NCBI GenBank assembly: GCA_014860115.1
Contig: JACZKK010000067.1
Span: forward strand, 1-58,221
Direction: 5' to 3'
Origin: Ignavibacteriaceae bacterium
Lineage (GTDB): Bacteria > Bacteroidota > Ignavibacteria > Ignavibacteriales > Ignavibacteriaceae
Length of the DNA stretch: 58,221 nt
The notes under the pieces are model-generated. The model ran no database searches. It was not told where the DNA came from and saw nothing but the letters and a program-made list of their open reading frames with translations. Both the position numbers and the translations under genes were made by a program. Of the stretch, positions 52,301 through 58,221 are shown one piece after another. Each line of letters starts with the position of its first letter. The first letter of the stretch is position 1.

Positions 52301-52452
52301 TAATTTGTCGAAACAGTAATAATCGGTGGATCTACTGATGGAAACTCTCTCACTCCAAGATATGTATACCCGATAATGCCGAATACTACTATAACGATAG
52401 ACATTACTATCGAAAGTACCGGTCTCCGGATACTTGTTGAGGATAAACTCAT
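49354..52452 (-). CDS. RND efflux permease (HAE-1 family)
   Basis: 1032 residues. Twelve membrane helices in two halves with large periplasmic loops; the proton-relay helix GIVLAIGIVVDDAIVVLENIY carries the two conserved aspartates, and the N-terminus RRPVLSIVMSIVIVVFGIIGY is typical of AcrB-like pumps. The motif GLAPGRTLGEGIETM is in the porter domain. It pumps hydrophobic compounds from the periplasm with an adaptor and an outer-membrane TolC; the adaptor is 8 bp upstream, but no TolC gene is in the window. Confidence 0.96.
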   Translation of the reverse strand: MSLSSTSIRRPVLSIVMSIVIVVFGIIGYTYLGVREFPSVDPPIITVSTNYIGANADVIESQITEPLEESINGIAGIRTLTSVSRDGRSTITVEFDIDIDLEAAANDVRDRVSRAQFNLPPDIDIPIVAKADADAFPIVFCGVQSNTRNLLQLSELANNVFKERFQTIPGVSSVQIWGEKKYSMRLWLEPERLAAFGLSAVDVRNALNRENIELPSGRIEGDKTELSIRTVGRLSTVDEFNDLIIKEDAGGIVRLRDLGNAQLGAENERTILKWNGIPMVGVVLVAQAGANNIAITDEFYKRLEQLKKTLPSDITTLIGFDVTTYIKESITEVEQTIIVAFALVILIIFLFLRDWRTTVIPIIAIPISLIGAFFIMYLADFTINVLTLLGIVLAIGIVVDDAIVVLENIYVKIEDKMEPMEAARKGSAEIFFAVISTTVALASVFMPVIFLQGLTGRLFREFGIVIAGSVIISSFVALTLTPMLSSRILKRREKHNAFYNMTEPFFVKINETYKRHLTSFMQRKWVTLPAIVITLVVTWILFQNIPTELAPIEDRSRITINAIAPEGATFEYMDFYMDNLIQVLRDSIPETEGIFSVTSPGFGASSSVNSGFAGAILVEPHLRQRTQMQIADDISPVIAKLTAARTFATQQQTIGGGRRGGLPVQFVIQAPNFEKLEEFLPKFLDETRNYPIFTIVDANLKFNKPELKLSIDRQKARTLGVSTSDIAQTIQAAFSGQRFGFFIKDGKQYQVIGQFSRENRDAPIDLKSTYVKNNNGELIQLDNVVFTEEQSAPPQLYRFNRYVSATVSAGLAPGRTLGEGIETMNEIADKVLDESFATSLDGASKDFMESSSSLLFAFILALGLIYLVLAAQFESFRDPFIILFTVPLALAGALISIWYFGQTLNIFSQIGIIMLIGLVTKNGILIVEFANQRKAAGLEKTEAVISAAISRLRPILMTSLSTVLGILPIALALGAGSESRVSMGIAVIGGLIFSTFLTLFVVPAMYSYLSRKTATVTNVTETEILPIHAQES

Positions 52453-52460
52453 AAAACCTT

Positions 52461-53531
52461 CTAGTTTAAATCTGTTATTTTAACTTTGGCACCGGGTCTA
52501 ATCTGAAGAATTCCCGAAGTTATTACTGTATCTCCCTCAGCCAAACCAGAAGTAATCTGAACCTTTGTTTCTTCGCGTAAACCCAAATCAACTTTTTGCG
52601 GAGTAGCTACACCACTTTTATACAAGTAGACAAGCTGACCTTTCAGTTCAGGAACAATTGATACAGTAGGAATTATAATGGCTTCATCAGTTTCTTTAAG
52701 ATTGAGCTCAACATTAGCAAAGGCACCGGGAAATAATCCTTTGTAAGTCTCTGTGCAAATAGCACGAAGCTTTAATGTTCTGGTAGATGGATCAATTTTG
52801 GGTTCGATCGCATAGATTTTTGCTGTATAATGAAAATCACTACCACTTAATTTGAAACCAAGTTCGTCTCCAACTTTAACTTGAGCTGCATACTTCTGAG
52901 GAATTGCAAAATCAATTTTAAGATTAGATAGACTTTGAAGACGTGCAATAATATTTGAAGTTGTAACAAAACTTCCTTCACTAACTTCACGCAACCCTAT
53001 TACGCCGCTAAAAGGTGCTCTTATTTCAGTCTTATCAATCTGTGCTTTTATCAGATCATATTCTGCTTTGCTTGCTTCAAGGTCATTTAATGTGCTCTCA
53101 TAATCTTCCTGACTTATCATTTGGTTCTCAGCAAGCTGTCTCTGCCGGGCTTCTCTGTCTTCAACAAGTTTAACTTTTGATTCTGCTTTTCTGAGTTGAG
53201 CCTGTAAATCAGCATCATTTATCTTTACCAGTAGATCGCCTTTACTGACAAAAGCACCTTCTCTAAACAAAATAGCTACAATCTTGCCGGAAGTTTCACT
53301 TCTTAATTCCACTTCTTCATTAGCAAGTATGCTTCCGGTAGTGAAAACATTATTACTAAGCTTTTCATAAGAAACTATGTGCGCGGTAACAGGTACTTCT
53401 ATGTTCATTCTTCCCGGATTTTGCATCGCCTGGCCACTATCACCAGATGAAAGTAATTTGGGCAAAAAGATTAATAGAAGAACAACCAGAATTGTCAGGA
53501 TTATTATTATTGATTTTATTCGTTTATTCAT
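52461..53531 (-). CDS. RND periplasmic adaptor protein (HlyD/AcrA family)
   Basis: 356 residues. An N-terminal membrane anchor (about 6-25), barrel-sandwich lipoyl halves (IVAILFREGAFVSKGDLLVKI and TEIRAPFSGVIGLREVSEG), a short alpha-hairpin (KVKLVEDREARQRQLAENQM region), a beta barrel and a membrane-proximal domain (VDLGLREETKVQITSGLAEGD). It links the RND pump to TolC. Eight bp before the permease start, so one operon. There is no lipobox. Confidence 0.94.
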   Translation of the reverse strand: MNKRIKSIIIILTILVVLLLIFLPKLLSSGDSGQAMQNPGRMNIEVPVTAHIVSYEKLSNNVFTTGSILANEEVELRSETSGKIVAILFREGAFVSKGDLLVKINDADLQAQLRKAESKVKLVEDREARQRQLAENQMISQEDYESTLNDLEASKAEYDLIKAQIDKTEIRAPFSGVIGLREVSEGSFVTTSNIIARLQSLSNLKIDFAIPQKYAAQVKVGDELGFKLSGSDFHYTAKIYAIEPKIDPSTRTLKLRAICTETYKGLFPGAFANVELNLKETDEAIIIPTVSIVPELKGQLVYLYKSGVATPQKVDLGLREETKVQITSGLAEGDTVITSGILQIRPGAKVKITDLN

Positions 53532-53603
53532 TTATGCACTTTTGTTTGTTGTTTCAACCCGGCGTTAACATAAATAGTTCAGATTCATTAACTTAAAAAT
53601 AGA

Positions 53604-53625
53604 AAAAGCCAGATATACTGGCTTT
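53604..53625 (-). terminator. Rho-independent terminator of the L31 gene
   Basis: On the minus strand, stem AAAGCCAG / CTGGCTTT (8 bp, loop TATAT) then a run of T, about 25 bp after the L31 stop. It separates L31 from the RND operon. Confidence 0.85.
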
Positions 53626-53648
53626 ATCATAGATCATTAAGCTCTAAA

Positions 53649-53909
53649 TTAATTTTTGCTTGTTTTTTTAACCGAATATTTTTTCTGGAATTTCTCAACA
53701 CGTCCTGCTGTATCCAAAAGCTTTTGCTTTCCGGTGAAGAAAGGATGAGAACCACTTGAAATTTCTAATTTAATAAGAGGATAAGTATTTCCATCATTCC
53801 ATTTTATGGTGTCGGATGATTTGATCGTTGATCTGGTAAGAATAGCAAAATCACACGATGTATCCTGAAAAACTACTGCTCTATATTCGGGATGAATGCC
53901 TTTTTTCAT
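53649..53909 (-). CDS. rpmE2: 50S ribosomal protein L31 type B
   Basis: 86 residues. Family signature: [21 protein letters not shown], then [24 protein letters not shown] (given in halves: [12 protein letters not shown] and [11 protein letters not shown]). It lacks the zinc CxxC pairs of type A L31, hence type B, often a zinc-independent paralogue. It is a single-gene unit with its own terminator. Confidence 0.95.
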   Translation of the reverse strand: MKKGIHPEYRAVVFQDTSCDFAILTRSTIKSSDTIKWNDGNTYPLIKLEISSGSHPFFTGKQKLLDTAGRVEKFQKKYSVKKTSKN

Positions 53910-54040
53910 CTTAAAATCCTTAATTAATTAACATTTTCTTCAAATTTGAGGGCTAAATATAGAAAGATTATAAGGAAATAAAAAGAAAGTTTTGGTCAAG
54001 AATTTGGGAAGAAATAAACCACTAAACACTTCAAACTGAG

Positions 54041-54766
54041 TTATTTTTGAGTTTTATTGACTCTCTCCACAGATTGGACCTGGTTTTTCAATTCGTTTAC
54101 TACTTTTTGCTCCTTTTCGGACAACTGAACTTGCCTGAAATTTAGTTCTTCCTTTGTAATCGACTGACCTGTGACCAGTCCGGAGCTAGTTTCTGCTGGA
54201 ACTGTTGGTTGAGGACTTTCAGTAACTGTTGTTGCACTTGATTCCGTGGCAGCCAGCTTATCTACTAACATATCCTGATGTCTTTCCATATCTTTTTCAT
54301 CCGTCAATATTTCAACACCTTCACCCTTCTCCCTGCCTGCAACCAATTTATCTTCCGAAGATTTTAATTGACCTTCGTTAGTTCTCTGATCGATAGTTGG
54401 TCTTTCTTTCTTTAACGATTTTTGTTTTGATAACTCATCTTGTTTTTTTTCTAGCTCTTCGTAATCTGCTACAGCAAAAACATCTTCTCGTACTCTCGGT
54501 TCAATAAGAAACGGATTATCCATTTCCTCTGAATTAGTATCAACCACAAAAAACATTACCACAGCAACAACCACTAATCCCAGTGAAGGAATTAATCTTG
54601 ATGGAAGGAATATATTTTCCCAGAAAGTTTTCTTTTCTTTCTTCGAAAATTTCTCCTGATTAATTCTTCTGTTTAGGTCTGCTTCAAAGTTTGCCGGAGT
54701 TTTAACTTCCTGCAAGCCTTTTAATGCATTTATTACATCCTGATATTTCTTTTCATCGTTTTCCAT
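54041..54766 (-). CDS. Putative membrane anti-sigma factor
   Basis: 241 residues. A cytoplasmic N-terminal segment (about 1-55) resembles the sigma-binding region of anti-sigma factors in length and charge; one membrane helix (about 58-78, LIPSLGLVVVAVVMFFVV); then a charged extracytoplasmic tail with a coiled-coil pattern. No zinc-binding HxxxCxxC motif is seen. It lies 9 bp after the ECF sigma factor, which is the main reason for the call. Confidence 0.6.
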   Translation of the reverse strand: MENDEKKYQDVINALKGLQEVKTPANFEADLNRRINQEKFSKKEKKTFWENIFLPSRLIPSLGLVVVAVVMFFVVDTNSEEMDNPFLIEPRVREDVFAVADYEELEKKQDELSKQKSLKKERPTIDQRTNEGQLKSSEDKLVAGREKGEGVEILTDEKDMERHQDMLVDKLAATESSATTVTESPQPTVPAETSSGLVTGQSITKEELNFRQVQLSEKEQKVVNELKNQVQSVERVNKTQK

Positions 54767-54775
54767 TTTATCAAC

Positions 54776-55360
54776 TCACTCTTTATAAATGCTTTTCAGC
54801 AATTCCTGTAGTTGTGCTCTTCCTCTGTTTATTCTTGATTTTACTGTTCCTTCATTCACTCCGAGTATTTCAGAAATCTCTTCGTAGCTCATTCCCTGAA
54901 TGTCTCGCAAGATTACGGCTTCTCTATATGTTTCTTTTACTATCAATAATGCTTTTTGAATTATTTCATCTTTAATGCCGCTGTCTGTAATAACATCCGG
55001 TCTATTGCTTTCATCCGGCAGATCATAAGTTTTATGTTCTTCACCGTAATCGTTTATCGAGAAAATATTTCTTCTCCGCTGCCTTCGGTATTCGGTTCTG
55101 GCCAGGTTGCCTGCAATTGTGTAAACCCAGGTTGAGAATTTTGCCACTGAGCTGTATGCATCTTTATACCTGTAAACCTTTATCATCGTTTCCTGAACAA
55201 TATCTGCACAACTCGCGTAATCACCAAGAAATCTGAACACAAAATTGGTCAATGGATTTTTATATCTCTGAACCAGAATATTGAAGGCATCTTCCGTGTT
55301 GTTCTTCTGGAACTCGAGAATCAGCTCTTCATCCGAAAGTTCACGGAGCTTTATATCCAT
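54776..55360 (-). CDS. ECF-type RNA polymerase sigma factor
   Basis: 194 residues with region 2 (AFNILVQRYKNPLTNFVFRFLG, split here at about 25-46, and DIVQETMIKVYR) and region 4 (MSYEEISEILGVNEGTVKSRINRGR). Regions 1.1 and 3 are absent, as in ECF factors. It is followed by a membrane protein likely to be its anti-sigma factor. The regulated genes are unknown, and no target promoter in the window was recognised. Confidence 0.93.
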   Translation of the reverse strand: MDIKLRELSDEELILEFQKNNTEDAFNILVQRYKNPLTNFVFRFLGDYASCADIVQETMIKVYRYKDAYSSVAKFSTWVYTIAGNLARTEYRRQRRRNIFSINDYGEEHKTYDLPDESNRPDVITDSGIKDEIIQKALLIVKETYREAVILRDIQGMSYEEISEILGVNEGTVKSRINRGRAQLQELLKSIYKE

Positions 55361-55451
55361 TAAGCTGCTTTTATACCTGTGTTAGTTGAAATTTGTTTCA
55401 CAAAATTAGTCACAAATTAACCAAAATGAATGCTTTCCTAAAATTGCTCCT

Positions 55452-56462
55452 TTAATTGTGAAGGATTTCAGCAATGAGAAGAGTAATGATTGTTTTATCG
55501 TCAGCCGACGTTGTTTTAACAGATACATCCGCTTTTAGCAATGCACGGAAAACTTCAACGAGTTTTTCATCGGAAAACAGTTTTCTCGCTTTAACATAAT
55601 TGGGATAATAGAAGTGATGTGTGCCGACTATTCGCGCTGCTTCCTGCACAGGAGTGTTTTTAGATTGCAGTTCTGTGATTTTTGCCAGTCCGGTGAAATA
55701 TCTTGTAAGCATTGTGATAATAAAAGTTGGTTCGGCTCCATTATTCAGTAAATTGTTTGCAACGGTGAGAGATTTAGATTTGTCTTTTAATCCGATTGCA
55801 TTCTGCAGATCAAAAATATTAAACTGCTTCAGTTCAGAAGAAACTTGCTGAATGCTTTCAATTGATATCTCTTTTTCTTTGTTCAGAAACACACAAATTT
55901 TTTCAAGCTGATCTTCGAGCATATTTCTGCTTTCACCAACAATATCAATCATCACCTGTGCGTTTTCTTCAGAAAGTTTTTTCTCTTTTTCTTCCGCTAA
56001 GCTGATCAGCCAGTCAATCAGGTTTTTTCCTTTCAACTCTTTAGCTTCAAACAAAAAGTTTTTCGTATCGAGAGTTTTATATGGTTCGCTGCTCAGATTT
56101 GTGATTGAGCCATTATGAAAGAATGCCAGCACAGTAAACTCGGCTGGCGAAGCAGCATAATCCTTAAGTGGTTTTTTGTCTTTAATTTTTTCTGCTTCTT
56201 TCACTATGATTAACTTTTTCTCCGAACCAAATGGGAATGAAGTGGCAAGTCCAAGAATATCAGTTATTGATCTGTCTTCAGAATAAATAGTCTCTTTATC
56301 GAATTCAGATATCAGCAGAGGCTTAAAAGTTTCTTCAAGAGTATGAAGGGTGGATGAAAGATTATAAGAGTCCTCACCGAAGAAATAATAAACAGGCTTG
56401 AATTTCCGTTTCTTAATTTCAGCTATTGCTTCAAGTATTGATGGTGCTTTATTCTTCGCCAT
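55452..56462 (-). CDS. holA: DNA polymerase III subunit delta (HolA)
   Basis: 336 residues. Clamp-loader wrench: an N-terminal segment with PVYYFFGEDSYNLSSTLHTL, a central domain, and a C-terminal helical collar with KYIGLKDKSKSLTVANNLLNNGAEP-like signature (positions about 210-235). It opens the beta clamp. Length is typical. Its start overlaps the end of the 40-codon MetS-like gene by 14 bp. Confidence 0.9.
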   Translation of the reverse strand: MAKNKAPSILEAIAEIKKRKFKPVYYFFGEDSYNLSSTLHTLEETFKPLLISEFDKETIYSEDRSITDILGLATSFPFGSEKKLIIVKEAEKIKDKKPLKDYAASPAEFTVLAFFHNGSITNLSSEPYKTLDTKNFLFEAKELKGKNLIDWLISLAEEKEKKLSEENAQVMIDIVGESRNMLEDQLEKICVFLNKEKEISIESIQQVSSELKQFNIFDLQNAIGLKDKSKSLTVANNLLNNGAEPTFIITMLTRYFTGLAKITELQSKNTPVQEAARIVGTHHFYYPNYVKARKLFSDEKLVEVFRALLKADVSVKTTSADDKTIITLLIAEILHN

Positions 56463-56571
56463 TTTTCAATTTCAATTTTTCATATTTCAAAGCCCGGCTA
56501 AGAAAGAATGCAAAACCTCCCCAGACTATGCCGATAACTACTATTGCTGTTATGATTGTAAAGAAACCCAT
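56449..56571 (-). CDS. MetS-like small subunit of a sodium symporter
   Basis: A 40-residue protein: MGFFTIITAIVVIGIVWGGF, then AFFLSRALKYEKLKLKNGEE. One membrane helix, with the IVWGG motif characteristic of the small subunit MetS that partners NSS-family methionine/alanine importers (MetPS). It lies 137 bp after an NSS transporter in the same direction, the order known for metPS pairs. It is too short for a normal ORF cutoff but has a start, a family motif and the right neighbour. Its last 14 bases overlap holA. Confidence 0.8.
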   Translation of the reverse strand: MGFFTIITAIVVIGIVWGGFAFFLSRALKYEKLKLKNGEE

Positions 56572-56605
56572 ACTACTTATTCTCTAAAATATTAGATATG
56601 AACTT

Positions 56606-56706
56606 GTCATCACGAGCGAAGCGAAGTGATCTCATTATTAAACTAAACTCTACAGATTGCTTCGTCGTTCCTGCCTGACGGTAGGCAGGTCACTCCTCGC
56701 AATGAC
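56606..56706. repeat. REP-like palindromic element between the symporter and MetS-like genes
   Basis: Outer arms GTCAT...ATGAC and inner GAAGCGAAG / CTTCGTCG pairs form an imperfect long inverted repeat, with a nested perfect one, CCTGCCTGACGGTAGGCAGG, inside (56670-56689). It resembles the REP element at 11119-11197 in its GAGCGAAGCGAAG core. It starts 2 bp after the symporter stop. Confidence 0.78.
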
Positions 56707-56707
56707 T

Positions 56708-58177
56708 TTAATATTTTTCAACTGATAAACGTTTCACCATTACTTTATTTAAAATAATAAACAATGACAGTATAATTGTCCATTGAAAAATAACTGTTCC
56801 GAAATTTTCTGCATGAAATGGATTCCACCATTCTGTATCCCAACTAATTGATGAAATTAACCACCAGCTGATTAAAACTACAACCTGGATCGGGACTAAA
56901 ATACCAATAACAAAATTATACCACTTACCGATTTTAACATCACTTCCATAACCATTGATTATTTCCGTTCTGAATTTATCAACACCATATCTTATTATCG
57001 AAAAGGAAATAAAAGCTCCACTGAGGATCAGTCCAACTCCCCAAACCCAATCCTGATTAGCAAGAAAGCTCAAATTCAATGCAGAAGGAATGCCGAGTAA
57101 AAATCCAATTGATGCAATAATTATGATTGCTTTCTTCCTATTGATTCCAAAATCAATTAATGTTCTTGTTGATAGTTCAACCATTGAAATAAGTGAAGTA
57201 AATGCTGCAAAGAATAATGCTAGAAAAAAAAGTGATGCAAAGAAAGTATTAATAAGATTACTCTCAGAAAGTTTTGTAAACAAGACCGGCAGATAAATGA
57301 AAGTTAAGCCAGTATTCGCGGGACCCGATTGCGTCACCTGCTGCATTGCATCCACCGAACTTAGTGCAAACACAGTTGAGAAAATTGTTATACCTGCAAT
57401 TAAAGAAACGCTGTTGTTTCCAAATCCAATCAACGCAGCATTTAGTGAAATATCTTCTTTCTTTTTCATGTAGATTGCGTAAGTGAGAATCAAACCCCAG
57501 CCGGCGCCAGTATCCCATGCATTTTGAGTAAGTGCATTCAGCCAGACTTTATAATCAAGTATAACATCGATATCCGGTGTGAAAAAATATTTTATTCCTT
57601 CAATTGCATTTGGAAGTGTAATTGCCCGCACAAATAAAATCAAAAGTATAACAAGCAGAGAAGGAACCAACAGTTTAGTTACCTTTTCAATTCCTTTGGT
57701 AATTCCTCTCATTACGACGAGTGCAACAAGAAACATCGCGGCGAAATGAAACATCAGGGGTTGATAGCTTGACGAAAAATCATTCCAATAAATTAAATGA
57801 TCAGATGTATTAAATAAGTTTCCGGAAGCAGCCGAGAAAAAGTATCTTATACACCAACCTGTAACTACCGAATAGTAAAACATAATTGCAGTTGACACAA
57901 AAACAATCCATGCACCCATCCATCCAAATTGTTTGCCAGCAGTTTTTGCAATTGCACCAACCGGACCCATTCGTGTGGATTTGCCGATTGCAAACTCAGC
58001 AATTATCAATGGAACTGACCAGATTAAAAGGAATATCACCCAGGGAATGAGAAACGAACCGCCGCCATTCTGCGCAACAACTCTTGAAAATCTCCAGATG
58101 TTGCCAGTCCCGACTGCAATTCCAATTGTAGCGATGATCAGTGCCCAGCGGGAAGAGAAAAATTCTTGTTGTTTCAC
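56708..58177 (-). CDS. Sodium-dependent transporter, NSS (LeuT-like) family
   Basis: 489 residues with twelve membrane helices. Helix 1 has the unwound sodium and substrate site TGNIWRFSRVVAQNGGGSF; GAWIVFVSTAIMFYYSVVTGWC marks helix 3 (parts only). Length and features match prokaryotic NSS amino acid importers. Start is GTG 58177; the Shine-Dalgarno GGGTGGGG upstream falls in the palindromic repeat at the window edge. The MetS-like peptide downstream supports a two-component transporter. Confidence 0.92.
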   Translation of the reverse strand: MKQQEFFSSRWALIIATIGIAVGTGNIWRFSRVVAQNGGGSFLIPWVIFLLIWSVPLIIAEFAIGKSTRMGPVGAIAKTAGKQFGWMGAWIVFVSTAIMFYYSVVTGWCIRYFFSAASGNLFNTSDHLIYWNDFSSSYQPLMFHFAAMFLVALVVMRGITKGIEKVTKLLVPSLLVILLILFVRAITLPNAIEGIKYFFTPDIDVILDYKVWLNALTQNAWDTGAGWGLILTYAIYMKKKEDISLNAALIGFGNNSVSLIAGITIFSTVFALSSVDAMQQVTQSGPANTGLTFIYLPVLFTKLSESNLINTFFASLFFLALFFAAFTSLISMVELSTRTLIDFGINRKKAIIIIASIGFLLGIPSALNLSFLANQDWVWGVGLILSGAFISFSIIRYGVDKFRTEIINGYGSDVKIGKWYNFVIGILVPIQVVVLISWWLISSISWDTEWWNPFHAENFGTVIFQWTIILSLFIILNKVMVKRLSVEKY

Positions 58178-58221
58178 ACAGCAGCCCCACCCAAACCCTC
58201 CCCAAAGGGGAGGGCTTTTAG
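58178..58221. repeat. Palindromic repeat unit at the right edge
   Basis: On the minus strand, AGCCCTCCCCTTTGGGGAGGGT followed by TTGGGTGGGG. The arms CCCTCCCC / GGGGAGGG are perfect around a three-base loop. It resembles the unit at 28873-28905 (hairpin, then TTGGG) and continues to the window edge, so its upstream limit is unknown. Confidence 0.72.

Overview
The window reads as a 58 kb piece of an AT-rich chromosome from the Ignavibacteria/Chlorobi/Bacteroidetes side of the tree, most likely Ignavibacteriota. The pointers are a secreted protease with a Bacteroidetes-type T9SS C-terminal sorting tail (YPNPFNPSTTIKY ... GVYMYRL), a type-B L31, a CcmE-like small protein, bifunctional GNAT-nitrilase and DUF6913-like proteins, GAGG-type Shine-Dalgarno sites with frequent TTG/GTG starts, and dispersed palindromic repeats of the kind common in these genomes. 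This is inference from gene content; no 16S is present. No tRNA, rRNA, CRISPR array or intact transposon was seen.

Layout. (1) 1-4932, minus: two tandem gingipain-like C25 cysteine proteases, one cut by the window edge. (2) 5295-15128, minus: an [FeFe]-hydrogenase locus. It holds hydF (H-cluster maturase), then hydC-hydB-hydA (NuoE-, NuoF- and HydA-type subunits of a trimeric, probably electron-bifurcating hydrogenase), then a hydrogenase-derived sensor histidine kinase (HsfB-like), a stand-alone receiver and a receiver-PAS-kinase hybrid. This is the most unusual system here: a degenerate H-cluster domain is fused to a kinase, and neither local response regulator has a DNA-binding output. Three of its internal gaps are filled by palindromic repeats. 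(3) 15129-15865: a long gap with no recognised gene. (4) 15866-22521, mainly plus: RlpA, a methyltransferase, DUF423 (minus), a CcmE-like protein, UvrB, a GNAT-nitrilase fusion and MscS. (5) 22637-28744, minus: an SLC12-like permease broken by a frameshift in an 8-base homopolymer, truA, an ArsB/NhaD-like transporter, queD, a RelE/ParE-type toxin-antitoxin pair and queE. (6) 29053-37615: rpsT with a strong terminator, then a cell-surface block with a GlmU-like protein, an O-antigen-ligase-like protein carrying a large inserted beta-rich domain, an MsbA-like ABC exporter, a GT2 glycosyltransferase and a lipoprotein. (7) 37665-49311, mostly minus housekeeping operons: HAD phosphatase, PgpH-like phosphodiesterase and xerD; a TPR protein (plus); then a nucleotidyltransferase, rsmB, RodZ-like, ligA, a GT9-like protein and STAS. 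(8) 49354-58177, minus: RND efflux permease and adaptor, L31, ECF sigma factor with a probable anti-sigma, holA, a 40-residue MetS-like small subunit and its NSS sodium symporter.

How they work together. The hydrogenase block suggests fermentative or syntrophic H2 metabolism, with NAD(H) and ferredoxin as partners (known for the HydABC family) and a dedicated redox or H2 sensor. hydE and hydG are not in the window. The queE/queD pair serves queuosine or preQ0 synthesis, and the transporter and truA appear to be transcribed with it. The NSS transporter and the MetS-like peptide probably form one sodium-coupled amino acid importer. The GlmU-like, ligase, MsbA and GT2 block is probably for surface glycolipid assembly.
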